DNA of 32,981 bases, from positions 1 to 32,981 of the forward strand of contig JAAZLJ010000128.1 of assembly GCA_012799365.1 (NCBI GenBank). The letters run 5' to 3'. The number at the start of each line of letters is the position of its first letter. The first letter of the stretch is position 1. The DNA is from Syntrophomonadaceae bacterium. Its GTDB lineage: Bacteria; Bacillota; Syntrophomonadia; Syntrophomonadales; Syntrophothermaceae. The position numbers and the translations under genes are program-made. A model generated the notes under the pieces. The model worked only from the letters and a program-made list of their open reading frames with translations. It did not search any database and was not told the DNA's origin. Below are positions 1-8,621 of the stretch, in pieces.

Positions 1-42
1 AAATTTAACCTCACCGTAAGTAAAAACAGAAAATAATAATAC

Positions 43-135
43 GCTTCGAGTCTATTAACCTAAAGCTCATGCCAGGGTTTTCAGGCCGATACGGTATATC
101 TGGAAACGGATATGCCCTCCATTGTGAAAAGAAGC
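43..135 (+). promoter_or_regulatory. Moco-family riboswitch aptamer (copy A), leader of the envelope cluster
   Basis: A structured RNA leader. P1 pairs GCTTC (43-47) with GAAGC (131-135). A ten-pair helix joins 93-102 to 107-116 and is capped by a GAAA tetraloop (103-106). GCCCTCC follows at 114-120. The same layout recurs at 18396-18495 upstream of the tungstate transporter with different bases in the stems (P1 GCTTC/GAAGC here, AATCTTC/GAAGATT there), so pairing rather than sequence is conserved. The GNRA-capped P3, the following GCC(C)TCC and the Mo/W context match what I remember of the Moco RNA motif; no covariance search was run. An intrinsic terminator follows at 218-253, suggesting control by transcription termination. 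Whether it senses molybdenum or tungsten cofactor cannot be told from the sequence. Confidence 0.72.
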
Positions 136-144
136 AGCGGATTG

Positions 145-189
145 TTTAGATAAAGGAGAAAACCATCAAGTAACAATTTTTTATCTAAA
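145..189 (+). other. Perfect 10-bp inverted repeat between aptamer and terminator
   Basis: TTTAGATAAA (145-154) is exactly complementary to TTTATCTAAA (180-189). The helix encloses about 25 bases, and its base and loop contain AAAGGAG (152-158), which looks like a ribosome site but has no start codon at a useful distance. It may be part of the expression platform of the riboswitch or a remnant of a small leader ORF. Confidence 0.45.
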
Positions 190-217
190 TGGAGATATGT
201 TTTATACAAAAAACATT

Positions 218-253
218 AAAGCCTGGCTTGTTTTCAGCCAGGCTTTATTTTTT
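218..253 (+). terminator. Intrinsic terminator of riboswitch A
   Basis: An 11-bp perfect stem, AAAGCCTGGCT (218-228) with AGCCAGGCTTT (236-246), is followed by ATTTTTT (247-253). It sits between the aptamer and the first gene of the cluster, so it is best read as the OFF-state terminator. Its presence rules out a protein start upstream at 189. Confidence 0.85.
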
Positions 254-284
254 GGGGGGAGCAAAAATAAAAGAAGTGGATATT

Positions 285-1670
285 GTGCTGTTAAGTAAAA
301 AAATTAAGCCTTATTTCAAAATGAGGGCATCGTCCCTGGCCATTTTCCTGCTGATATTTACCTTGTCAGCGGTAGTCAATCCCAATATGGCTATGGCCAA
401 CAGCCAAACCGGATTACCTGACCAAATCATGCTCTCCTGGACTGATGATCCAGTTACTACACAGACAATTGTCTGGCGGAGTAGTGCCGATACCAAATCA
501 GAGTGGGTACAGTACTTGTCGGCTGCTGATTATAATGACAGTTTTATTGGCGCTCTTGAAGTAGCAGCAGTTAAAACTGAGCTGTATGCGGGATATTCTC
601 ACTGTGAGGGTATCCTGTCAGAGTTATCCCCTGATAGCGAATACATCTACCGGGTTGGACGAGAAGGAGCCTGGAGTGAACCTGCTTCTTTTACCACTGG
701 TATAAGTGATGACAAATTTTCCTTCGTTTATATGGGTGATGTTCAAAAAGGTTATGAAAATTGGGGGGAAATGCTGCAGCATATTGTTGCTGAAAACCCC
801 AGTCTAAAATTTGGACTCCTGGGTGGAGACCTGGTTGATGATGGATACAACACCGATGAATGGGAGCTGTTTTTTAATGCTGCCAGCCCGGTCTTTAATA
901 AAATTCCCTTAATGCCAGCAGTAGGTAATCACGATGATACGCCAATATTCTGGAAGTTCTTTGCTCTGCCCGAGAATGGGCCGGAAGGGTTTAAGGAAGA
1001 ATTCTACTCCTTTGACTATGGAAACTGTCATATAGCGGTATTAAACAGCAACAAAATGGGTGCTGCCAAGCCTTATTACGATAAACTTAAATGCTGGCTG
1101 CAGCAGGATATTGAAAACAGCAGTCAGCAGTGGAAGTTACTGATGTTCCACTATCCCCCCTATCCGGTAGTAGATGATGGCCATTCTTATAATTTCCAGG
1201 AAAGCTGGGTACCCCTTTTCGAACAATGCGGTGTAGATATTGTCTTTGTCGGGCATCAGCATGTTTATATGCGAACCAAACCGTTACGTAATGGTCAGGT
1301 ACAGGCAGATGGGGAGGGCATTGTCTATGTTATTGGCAACTCTGGGAGCAAGTTTTATCCTGGTGGAGATAATCATGATTACATAGCCCACCAAGAGACC
1401 AATATCAGCAGCTACCAGATTGTCACTATTAATGGAAATACATTTACCTTGATAGCCCGAAATGCTGATGGGCAGGAGACTGATAGCTATACCTTAAGTA
1501 AACCATCTCCGTATAACTCCCAACACAACAAAATTACACCTCTATGGGATGCCTACAACAGCGAAAATATTTACAGCGGGGCATCAGTTATGACAATAAA
1601 CGATATCATTTTTCGAATGAAGTATTTTTGTGACACTATTAAGGCTTACGCTGTCAATAATTTAAACTAA
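285..1670 (+). CDS. Secreted purple-acid-phosphatase-like metallophosphoesterase
   Basis: Exported phosphoesterase of the calcineurin-like superfamily, expected to hydrolyse phosphate esters outside the membrane with a dinuclear metal centre. After a lysine-rich N-region and a hydrophobic signal ending MAMA|N comes a fibronectin-like domain typical of purple acid phosphatase N-termini, then the catalytic domain with all metal motifs in order: YMGDVQ, GGDLVDDG, GNHDD, MFHYPPYP and GHQHVYMRT. The start is uncertain. GTG at 285 is chosen because the terminator ends at 253; GTG 276 and ATG 321 are alternatives, and none has an ideal ribosome site (GGGGGGAG at 254-261). There is no SLH or dockerin domain, so it is probably released or held by partners. 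It is the first gene behind the riboswitch. Substrate unknown. Confidence 0.85.
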   Translation: MLLSKKIKPYFKMRASSLAIFLLIFTLSAVVNPNMAMANSQTGLPDQIMLSWTDDPVTTQTIVWRSSADTKSEWVQYLSAADYNDSFIGALEVAAVKTELYAGYSHCEGILSELSPDSEYIYRVGREGAWSEPASFTTGISDDKFSFVYMGDVQKGYENWGEMLQHIVAENPSLKFGLLGGDLVDDGYNTDEWELFFNAASPVFNKIPLMPAVGNHDDTPIFWKFFALPENGPEGFKEEFYSFDYGNCHIAVLNSNKMGAAKPYYDKLKCWLQQDIENSSQQWKLLMFHYPPYPVVDDGHSYNFQESWVPLFEQCGVDIVFVGHQHVYMRTKPLRNGQVQADGEGIVYVIGNSGSKFYPGGDNHDYIAHQETNISSYQIVTINGNTFTLIARNADGQETDSYTLSKPSPYNSQHNKITPLWDAYNSENIYSGASVMTINDIIFRMKYFCDTIKAYAVNNLN

Positions 1671-1814
1671 TTGCTAGATTCCAGCCCTGTATTCTACAGT
1701 GGGATGCTGGATTTAGCTGATTGGGGAGAGGAGGTTTAGATATAGGCCAGGTTAATCATTGTGGAGAGAGTGAATCGTATTTTAATGCTATTACAGGAGG
1801 GAGATGTACAGCTT

Positions 1815-3719
1815 ATGACGTTGGGATTAAAACGTAAAGGAAAAGCCAGAATAGCTTTATTAGTGATGTTCATGTTTTTGTTCGGCCTGGTGGGGATGGT
1901 ACAGCCGGGTACAGCTATGGCCAAGACCATGTATAGTGACCCGGCTACCTCACTTACAGTCGTACTCAATGATAATGGAGAAGTTTACGAATTAGCTACC
2001 TATACTATTCCCGAACTTGAGAACATGTCCCAGGTGCAGCGGGAATATTCTTCCATAGATAGAATGCCGGCCCCGGTATTTACTGCAGGTAAGGGGCTTG
2101 ATTTGGAATCTTTCCTTAGCAGTCAGGGTATAGATATTAGTTCGATAACCCACTTTAGATTTTATGCTACTGATGATCTGGTCAAAAAACTGGATCGGAA
2201 TATGCTGCTGGACAGAACCGGTTACTATTTCCCCAAAATTGTAGAATGTTGGGATACTGATTGGGATGAGGATACCAACCGTTATACCGATGTTGAGAAG
2301 GTAAGTGCCGGAGCTGTTCCAGTTAAACCGATGCTGGCCATAACATCTTCTCAGGGACGCTGGCTTGATTGCCCCGACTGGAATAGCCTGGACGGTTCCA
2401 CCTGCCTGAGATTATGCCTGGGGCAGGCTACCCCCGAAGAGTGTATCACCATGAACTTTGTCAGGTGGGTCTATAAGATTGAAGTATTTGGGAAGTTGGA
2501 AGCAGGCAGCTCCATAATTGCCTCCAGGATTACAGTGGATAAACCTTCATCAGGCCAAAGTTATCAGGTGGGGGACACTGTAGAAATCGATGGAACAGTT
2601 GAAAGATTGTCATCGGTTACGCTAACTATCACTGATCCGGATGGACATGCCGTATATACTTCTTTTGATGTTGATACCAGGGATGGCAAATTTAATGAGG
2701 AATTCCCCCTGGGTCCAGATGCTGTACCTGGTAACTATACCGTTAAGGTTGGACCGGGATCGGGAACGGGAGAGGGATGTACCCAGACTTTCCATGTAAC
2801 CACGGCGTCATCCTCTGCCGCTAATATTACCCTGAATACCCCCGAGGCAGGTTACACCGTACAACCGGGGGATAAGGTAAAGATTAGCGGATCTGCCAGT
2901 GGTCTAACTACTGTAAAGCTCGAGATTATAAACCCTGATGAGGAAACCGTATATACCAGCACTATTAATAAAAGTGGTGACTTTACCGAGGAATTTACCC
3001 CGACTGCTGATGCATTACCTGGCGACTATACTATTAAAATCAGTGCACCTGGATTGAAACAGGACTATACTCGTATCTTCCAAGTTGTTGAGGCAGAGGC
3101 AGCCAGCCCTTCGGATACCCCTGTTACGGAGACCAAACCAGAACCCGTGACCACCAAAACAGAATCTGAGACCCAACCTGTGGTGGCGGCACCAACCAGC
3201 TCTTTAAAAGATACTACCAATCATTGGGCAGTGGACCGAATTAATGACCTGGTCAATCGTGGAGCCATTAAAGGATACCCAGATGGTACTTTCCAGCCTG
3301 ATACCACCATTACCCGAGCTGAATTTACCACCGTTGTGGTAAAAGCTTTTAATCTAACTAACACGGATGGCAAATCCTTTGGCGATACCAGCGAGCACTG
3401 GGCTAAAGATTATATCGCCACCGCAGCTGGTGCAGGCATTGTCGGTGGTTACAATGACAGCACTTTTGGTCCCAATGACCCTGTCACTCGTGAACAGATG
3501 GCAGCCATCGTGGTAAAAGCGGCTCAGCTTACTCCGGCAGCAGGAGAAAACCAATTCGTTGATAGTGCGAGCATTGCCGATTGGGCTAGAGATGCTGTTG
3601 TTACAGCGGTAAACAACCAGATTATACGGGGTTATCCTGATAATACCTTTAAGCCTGGTAGTAAAGCGACCCGGGCTGAGGCGGTGGCTGTTATTATAAA
3701 CGCCTTAGATATGAATTAA
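1815..3719 (+). CDS. S-layer protein: SUOX-like domain, two Ig-like repeats, three SLH domains
   Basis: Cell-surface protein of 634 residues. A Sec signal ends near residue 36 (GTAMA|K). Residues ~38-235 form a diverged sulfite-oxidase-type fold shared with three other proteins of the cluster; hallmarks are PAPVFTAGKG, GYYFPKI.ECWD and CITMNFVRWVYKIEV. Two related Ig-like modules follow (each with a VxIxGxxxxLxxVxLxIxxPD core and PGxYTxK), then a Pro/Thr/Glu-rich linker and three SLH domains from about residue 463, which should bind pyruvylated secondary cell-wall polymer. The start at ATG 1815 is supported by AGGAGGGAG (1795-1803) and by alignment with the starts at 9793 and 14220. No catalytic motif is visible; a binding or scaffold role is inferred. 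A weak hairpin (CCAGC/GCTGG) lies in the 144-base gap before it. Confidence 0.85.
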   Translation: MTLGLKRKGKARIALLVMFMFLFGLVGMVQPGTAMAKTMYSDPATSLTVVLNDNGEVYELATYTIPELENMSQVQREYSSIDRMPAPVFTAGKGLDLESFLSSQGIDISSITHFRFYATDDLVKKLDRNMLLDRTGYYFPKIVECWDTDWDEDTNRYTDVEKVSAGAVPVKPMLAITSSQGRWLDCPDWNSLDGSTCLRLCLGQATPEECITMNFVRWVYKIEVFGKLEAGSSIIASRITVDKPSSGQSYQVGDTVEIDGTVERLSSVTLTITDPDGHAVYTSFDVDTRDGKFNEEFPLGPDAVPGNYTVKVGPGSGTGEGCTQTFHVTTASSSAANITLNTPEAGYTVQPGDKVKISGSASGLTTVKLEIINPDEETVYTSTINKSGDFTEEFTPTADALPGDYTIKISAPGLKQDYTRIFQVVEAEAASPSDTPVTETKPEPVTTKTESETQPVVAAPTSSLKDTTNHWAVDRINDLVNRGAIKGYPDGTFQPDTTITRAEFTTVVVKAFNLTNTDGKSFGDTSEHWAKDYIATAAGAGIVGGYNDSTFGPNDPVTREQMAAIVVKAAQLTPAAGENQFVDSASIADWARDAVVTAVNNQIIRGYPDNTFKPGSKATRAEAVAVIINALDMN

Positions 3720-3743
3720 CTGATATAAAAATGGGATAAAGCT

Positions 3744-4265
3744 ATGCAGGAAACAACTGAAAACAATAAATCAAAGAAACTATTGATTTGCGGAATTTTA
3801 TTGCTGGTAGTGGTGGTTGCCGTATTCTCCTTCTTAAATCGCAGCCAGGATAATCTACAGGAAGGGCAGTTGTTAATCAAGGCCGGTGATACCCAGTTAG
3901 CGCTGCTAACTATTACCGACCTGCAGCAGCTACCAGCTGTGGAAAAAAAGATGACAATTCACTCATCTCGCGGTAAGAGTGAACACCAATTCACCTGTAT
4001 TGAACTCAGCGAAGTTCTTGATAGTATCGACCCGGGGTTAACCTCCAAATATACCCAGGTTATAACCCGGGGTATAGATAATTATACCTCCGGTCTGGAG
4101 ATGAGCGAAGTACTGCAGACGGATAATGTTTATATCGCTTATGCCGATGGAGGTAAACCGTTAAAAACCAAAACCGGTAAAGAGGGCAGTATGCGTATCA
4201 TCATTCTTGGTGATGAATTTGGCCAGCGTTTTACTAATTTTCTGGTAAGCATTGAACTGGAATAG
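3744..4265 (+). CDS. Membrane-anchored SUOX-fold (molybdopterin-binding-like) protein
   Basis: A 173-residue protein with one N-terminal membrane anchor (LLICGILLLVVVVAVFSFL) and a single extracytoplasmic domain that follows the sulfite oxidase Mo-binding fold: an ITDLQQLPAV strand-helix, a compact central DNYTSGLEM region, VYIAYADGGKPL, then a G(S)MRIII strand and a terminal FLVSIELE strand. The catalytic cysteine region of true sulfite oxidases is not recognisable and the domain is unusually short, so cofactor binding is doubtful. It lies 24 bases after the SLH gene and 25 before the next gene, in one apparent operon. The ribosome site (GGGATAAAG) is weak. Function unknown; the fold assignment is from pattern recognition. 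Confidence 0.7.
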   Translation: MQETTENNKSKKLLICGILLLVVVVAVFSFLNRSQDNLQEGQLLIKAGDTQLALLTITDLQQLPAVEKKMTIHSSRGKSEHQFTCIELSEVLDSIDPGLTSKYTQVITRGIDNYTSGLEMSEVLQTDNVYIAYADGGKPLKTKTGKEGSMRIIILGDEFGQRFTNFLVSIELE

Positions 4266-4290
4266 GTGAAAAAAAGGCGGGTTTTGTTAT

Positions 4291-5397
4291 ATGCGAACGA
4301 CAGCAAATAAATTGTTACTGGTTGTATTGGCTTTGATTATAATGCTGATCGCAGTTGGCTGCGGGGGAAAAACAGAAACTGCCAGCAGTCCGGCAGTTCC
4401 TGATGATGGACAAGAAATTCTAATTACTGGACTATCTGACAGCGATTATAAAATTACCGTGGGACAATTAAAAAAGCTGCCGGCGGTTACGAAAAAAGCA
4501 CAAGCCACCCGGGCCAATGGCGAAACCGTCAAGGTTAAAGCCACCGGACCTTTGCTGGAAGATGTACTCCAGCAAGAAGGTAAGTCTGTAAAAGACTATA
4601 GCAGCATTCGCTTTACCGCTCGGGATGGTTATTCCATTGCAGTTCCCCCTGATGTACTAAAAAATCGCTCCATTATCCTGGCTTACCAGATTGATGGCAA
4701 ACCCCTGGATGCTGAAAATGAACCAGTTCGGGTAGTAATTCCAGGTGAGAGAGCTATGTATTGGGTGCGGATGCTGGATAGGGTTGATTTGGAAACCGGG
4801 GCTGAACAAACCCCTATCAAAAAGGTGGTATTCCTGGAAACAGCCATAAAGACTTTGCCACAAGAAGATTACCAGTATTTTGATAGCACCGATAAGGCTG
4901 TTAAAACCAAAGATTTGGTCGACACCTATGCCGGGACTGATAAGGTTAAAAACGTTTTTATTAAAGCCGGAGATGGCTTGTATAAGAATGAAACCCAATC
5001 TAATTTTCTAAGTGCCTATATCAAAATAACGGGTGAGGAAGCACCTAAATTCCTGGCGCCTCACTTACCTCAGGGTATGCATGTGCGGGATGTACTCTAC
5101 ATCAATTATGGTGAGACTAGCTTTCTAGCATATTCTCAGGGAATAAAGGTATTATCCCCACAAACGCTTGATGGGCAGATCGGAATCGCCTTATCAGACG
5201 TTATAAAGCAGACCGGTCTCAGCCGGGCGGCAAAATACAAGTTCAGCAGTCTCAATGGCCAAAGCCTGGAATTGGAAGTTACCCAGTTTGGGAGCGGATT
5301 AATTTTCGAAAATAGTCAGGAGGCACTGACCTTTCGCTGTTCGGGAGCAGCAGATAAGAGCGTAGAAAACTTGCTTTCGATTGAATGTATGAAATAG
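4291..5397 (+). CDS. Lipoprotein with sulfite-oxidase-type fold domain(s)
   Basis: A 368-residue lipoprotein: basic N-terminus, hydrophobic core and lipobox IAVGC with the lipidated cysteine at position 24. Residues ~42-160 match the SUOX molybdopterin-binding fold closely: VGQLKKLPAV, FTARDGYSIAVPPDVL, SIILAYQIDGKPL, EPVRVVIPG, and YWVRMLDRVDLE. The second half (~165-368) looks like one or two more degenerate modules of the same type (LPQGMHVRDVLYINYGETSF; ALSDVIKQTG). No cysteine occupies the Mo-ligand position. It is probably attached to the outer face of the membrane as a ligand-binding or partner-binding component of the cluster. Start ATG has AAAGGCGGG upstream. The role is inferred only. 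Confidence 0.78.
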   Translation: MRTTANKLLLVVLALIIMLIAVGCGGKTETASSPAVPDDGQEILITGLSDSDYKITVGQLKKLPAVTKKAQATRANGETVKVKATGPLLEDVLQQEGKSVKDYSSIRFTARDGYSIAVPPDVLKNRSIILAYQIDGKPLDAENEPVRVVIPGERAMYWVRMLDRVDLETGAEQTPIKKVVFLETAIKTLPQEDYQYFDSTDKAVKTKDLVDTYAGTDKVKNVFIKAGDGLYKNETQSNFLSAYIKITGEEAPKFLAPHLPQGMHVRDVLYINYGETSFLAYSQGIKVLSPQTLDGQIGIALSDVIKQTGLSRAAKYKFSSLNGQSLELEVTQFGSGLIFENSQEALTFRCSGAADKSVENLLSIECMK

Positions 5398-5457
5398 CAG
5401 CGGGTTAATTTAACCATTAACCTGGTTTGTGGTGCAGGGGAGAAGGAGTCTAAAACA

Positions 5458-6915
5458 GTGGATAAAAGAAATTGGTTTCTGGCTATTGGTCTGGGTCTGC
5501 TGGGTTTTGTTATCGGGGGCCTGATATTCGGTGCTTTTTGGCAAGCTCCCGGTTATGTTCCCCCCCTGAAAGTGGTGGGTGATGTTGCCCGGGTAGTAAA
5601 GTTGGAAGACCTGCAACAGCTGGGTAAGTTGCATCATGTAAGCTATGACGGGCATAAGTATCAGGCCATTAGGCTAATGGATATTATCACAGCAGCTCAA
5701 CCCATAGCATCACCGGAGCAGATATATTTAGTCGGCAGTGATGGTTTTACTTCCTCATTTCCGGCGCAAGGGCTGGAGAAATCCTATATTACCTTTACGG
5801 CCCAAAATGGCTGGGAAGCAATCAACCTTAATCACCCGGTTAATAGCAATGCCAAAATGCTGAAAGAAATCGTAGTAGTTTCAGATAGAAGCTCTCCCCA
5901 TTTTGATTTGACGATTATTAATCTGGAAAAAGAGCTTATGAGAATTACTCCAGGTCAGCTATATACCCGTACCCTCTTGGAGTACCCCTACGCCGAAGGC
6001 CAGGCTGCGGTAGAAAACGGGGGGAAAACTTATACTACTTCGGTTTACACCAAACGGAAAGTTTTTTCGCTGAATGATTTAATTCCCGGCCAGAATGAAG
6101 CAATGATGCTGGTAATGGGTACTCATGGGGAACACCGTTTCCTGGAGAACCGGGGTTATTTCGAGCTAAAAGATAACTATATCAATTACCTGGACCTTGA
6201 TGAACGCAGCCAGTTGGAAAAAGTAAAAGGGGTAGTAGTAAATCCCCCTGCGACCAGCATCATGGATACCTACTATGATGCCCGATATTATCTGGAGAAT
6301 GGCGATAAGGTGCTGGTGGTAGTTTTAGATGGGTTAACCTACAGCCGGTATACCGATGCTGTTGAAAAAGGGCATCTGCCCTTTCTAAAAAGTGCGGGTT
6401 CAGTCGCAAAGGCAACCGGGGTATATCCGCTGGGAAGTAACGCATGGCTGGCAGCAATGCTAACTGGAGTATCTCCGGAAGAAAACGGGATTATCGCCGA
6501 GAAAGACCAGGATTTAAAAGCACCTTCATTATTTGCCATTTCGCAGCAATTAAAAAAGTCAGCCCTGCTGTTATACTCTGGTCCCCAGCTGCTGAATACA
6601 GAAGTAGAACCACTGCTGGTAAACGGCAAAAATATCGGTAAAACGGGAGATGATGAACTTTATAGGGTTACCTTGGACAAGCTCGAACAGGGCTATGACC
6701 TGTTGATAGTTCGTTTTCAGGATATCGCTACCAGCAGTGAACACTATGGTGATGAGGCCGAGCCCACCCGGGCTGCAATTACTGCGATTGATAAGTATCT
6801 GCAAGGGCTGGTAAATCGTTGGCCGGGTAAGGTAATTATTATCGGTACCCCGGGAAGTGCCGCACAGGAATTTACCTGTGATTCGATGTTTGTACCATAT
6901 TTATGTCTTAAGTAG
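5458..6915 (+). CDS. Membrane-anchored SUOX-fold / alkaline-phosphatase-superfamily-like fusion
   Basis: A 485-residue protein starting at GTG behind GAAGGAG. One N-terminal membrane helix (residues ~7-28) precedes an extracytoplasmic SUOX-like domain (~35-150; VKLEDLQQLGKL, VGSDGFTSSFP). A linker follows, and the C-terminal ~190 residues resemble the phosphodiesterase/nucleotide pyrophosphatase family: VLVVVLDGLTYSRY, LPFLKSAGSVAKATGVYPLG, MLTGVSPEENGI and an RFQDIATSSEHYG segment. The usual nucleophile threonine context is changed (YPLGSNAW) and the late SDHG metal motif is replaced by IIIGTPGSA, so activity is doubtful. The combination with a SUOX fold is unusual. It is in line with the operon, 60 bases after its upstream neighbour. 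Confidence 0.7.
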   Translation: MDKRNWFLAIGLGLLGFVIGGLIFGAFWQAPGYVPPLKVVGDVARVVKLEDLQQLGKLHHVSYDGHKYQAIRLMDIITAAQPIASPEQIYLVGSDGFTSSFPAQGLEKSYITFTAQNGWEAINLNHPVNSNAKMLKEIVVVSDRSSPHFDLTIINLEKELMRITPGQLYTRTLLEYPYAEGQAAVENGGKTYTTSVYTKRKVFSLNDLIPGQNEAMMLVMGTHGEHRFLENRGYFELKDNYINYLDLDERSQLEKVKGVVVNPPATSIMDTYYDARYYLENGDKVLVVVLDGLTYSRYTDAVEKGHLPFLKSAGSVAKATGVYPLGSNAWLAAMLTGVSPEENGIIAEKDQDLKAPSLFAISQQLKKSALLLYSGPQLLNTEVEPLLVNGKNIGKTGDDELYRVTLDKLEQGYDLLIVRFQDIATSSEHYGDEAEPTRAAITAIDKYLQGLVNRWPGKVIIIGTPGSAAQEFTCDSMFVPYLCLK

Positions 6916-6962
6916 GAATATGTTTCATTGCATTAGCAATTGGAGTAAAAACCACCAGGGAG

Positions 6963-8621
6963 GTGAGTCATATAAACCAATATACGGTGCTATCATCTAA
7001 AATAAATAACCGGGGTCTTAGCTCTTGGGAAACCAAGGGTTTTACGTTAATATTCGTATTTTTAATGGCATTATTAATTGTTACTGGCAGCAGCCTGGTT
7101 ACACCCGTGATGGTACAGGCGGAGGAGCTCCCACTTTATATCGTTGATGCAGATAACCAGTTAATCATGACTGATCCTCCGCCGATGATTAAAGAGGGCT
7201 ACGCTTTTGTACCAATATCTACCCTGGCTGATACTTTACAGGGCAAGGTGGTCTGGGACCCTGAGCAGCAAACAGTTACCTTTACGAAAAACCGGGATAC
7301 TATTCGCATGCGGGTAGATAGCGATCAGGCCAAGATGAACGGGCAGGCATTATCCCTGGACGCAGCTGTTTGTAATATTGATGACCGGGTTTATGTTCCC
7401 CTTGTATCGATAGCCGAAGCCATGGGGGCAAAACTGGAATGGGATGAAGAAATCAGGACCGTTAAACTGCTCCCCGGTATGGGGACTGTGACCAAAGCCA
7501 GATTCTCTCCCACCCGAGATGGAATCCCGTCAGAAACGCTGACCGTTAAGGCAGGCTATTTTGGCACCCCGTACAACACTCTGAAGGTTTTTACCTTCAG
7601 CGATTTAGAAGCTATGGCCGATGTGTACCAGGCTTATACCTTCATCGATAGCATGCCGGCTGTAGTATTAGATTCGGCTCAGGGAGTGAGGCTGGTAGAT
7701 ATTCTGGAGAGTTGTGATATTGATATTAATTCTATAGACAAACTATATTTTTATACTACTGACGTTAATAAAGGATGGTATCAGAGCTTATCCAAATCTT
7801 ATCTGCTGGATACTAAACGTTACTATTTTCCCAACTTACCGACCCATTGGGATTACGAGGAAGAAGAAGCGCTGCCTGGGGCCGAGGAAGGCGCTGTACA
7901 GGTAGAGCCGATCATAGCCATTCGGGACTACTGGAAACGCTTTGCCACTGACCCTGATTTCAGCCAGATGGTTGAGAGTAATGGGTTCAGGCTAGTGTTT
8001 GGTCAGGAAGATACCAGTACTATCACATCTATGCGCTCTGCCAAATGGATACGTGAAATCTCGGTAATGTTGATCGGTCATCCGCCCAGTGAAGTTACAC
8101 TTAATCAGGATACTATTAATGCCAAGATTGGCAGTACCGTACTCCTGGAGGCGACAGTAGGTCCATCTGATGCTACTAACAAAAGCGTTATCTGGAGTTC
8201 CAGCAACCCGGAGGTGGCTACCGTAGATGAGACTGGACGGGTATCCATTATTGCTCCGGGTACAGCTACCATTACTGTAACTACGGCCATAGGGGAGCAG
8301 ACCGCTACCTGTATCGTACATGGCTCCACTCAGAGTGCAGACAATCAGAGAGCGGTTCTAGACGGCAGGGAGGAAGAGGAGAAGGAAGACTCAGATCCCT
8401 CTATATTACCAGACGGGCAACAACGCCTGGCTGAAAAAGGTACAGCTGCCACCACCAAATGGGCTGGCAGAGTATTTGAGATGTCAGCCGACATTGAGCC
8501 CCTGGAGCCGCGAAGTGAGCATGGGAACCTGAATGTTCTTACCGGAATAACATCGTTAATTCTCTTTTTCCTGGGTGCAGGCAGAAAATATATGGAATAT
8601 AAGAAGGAGGTAGCCTGGTGA
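6963..8621 (+). CDS. Surface protein: copper-amine-oxidase-N, SUOX-like and Big_2 domains, C-terminal membrane anchor
   Basis: A 552-residue exported protein. A signal peptide ends near VQA|EE. A copper-amine-oxidase N-terminal-like module follows (YAFVPISTLADTL, VWDPEQQTVTF, RVYVPLVSIAEAMGA). Next is the cluster's SUOX-like domain (FSDLEAMADV, SMPAVVLDSAQGVRLVDIL, KRYYFPNLPTHWD), then a Big_2 Ig-like domain (VIWSSSNPEVATVDETG). A Glu-rich linker leads to a C-terminal hydrophobic helix (LTGITSLILFFLGAG) with a short basic tail, so unlike its relatives it is anchored in the membrane at both maturation ends rather than by SLH domains. Its stop overlaps the start of the TolQ-like gene (GTGA), implying translational coupling. 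The GTG at 6963 overlaps GGGAGGTGA; ATA at 6972 is better spaced, so the true start is unclear. Confidence 0.8.
   Translation: MSHINQYTVLSSKINNRGLSSWETKGFTLIFVFLMALLIVTGSSLVTPVMVQAEELPLYIVDADNQLIMTDPPPMIKEGYAFVPISTLADTLQGKVVWDPEQQTVTFTKNRDTIRMRVDSDQAKMNGQALSLDAAVCNIDDRVYVPLVSIAEAMGAKLEWDEEIRTVKLLPGMGTVTKARFSPTRDGIPSETLTVKAGYFGTPYNTLKVFTFSDLEAMADVYQAYTFIDSMPAVVLDSAQGVRLVDILESCDIDINSIDKLYFYTTDVNKGWYQSLSKSYLLDTKRYYFPNLPTHWDYEEEEALPGAEEGAVQVEPIIAIRDYWKRFATDPDFSQMVESNGFRLVFGQEDTSTITSMRSAKWIREISVMLIGHPPSEVTLNQDTINAKIGSTVLLEATVGPSDATNKSVIWSSSNPEVATVDETGRVSIIAPGTATITVTTAIGEQTATCIVHGSTQSADNQRAVLDGREEEEKEDSDPSILPDGQQRLAEKGTAATTKWAGRVFEMSADIEPLEPRSEHGNLNVLTGITSLILFFLGAGRKYMEYKKEVAW

Noticed and set aside
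189-284. Upstream start for the metallophosphoesterase at ATG 189
   Set aside because: The reading would run through the intrinsic terminator at 218-253 and add a non-signal N-terminus before the obvious signal peptide.
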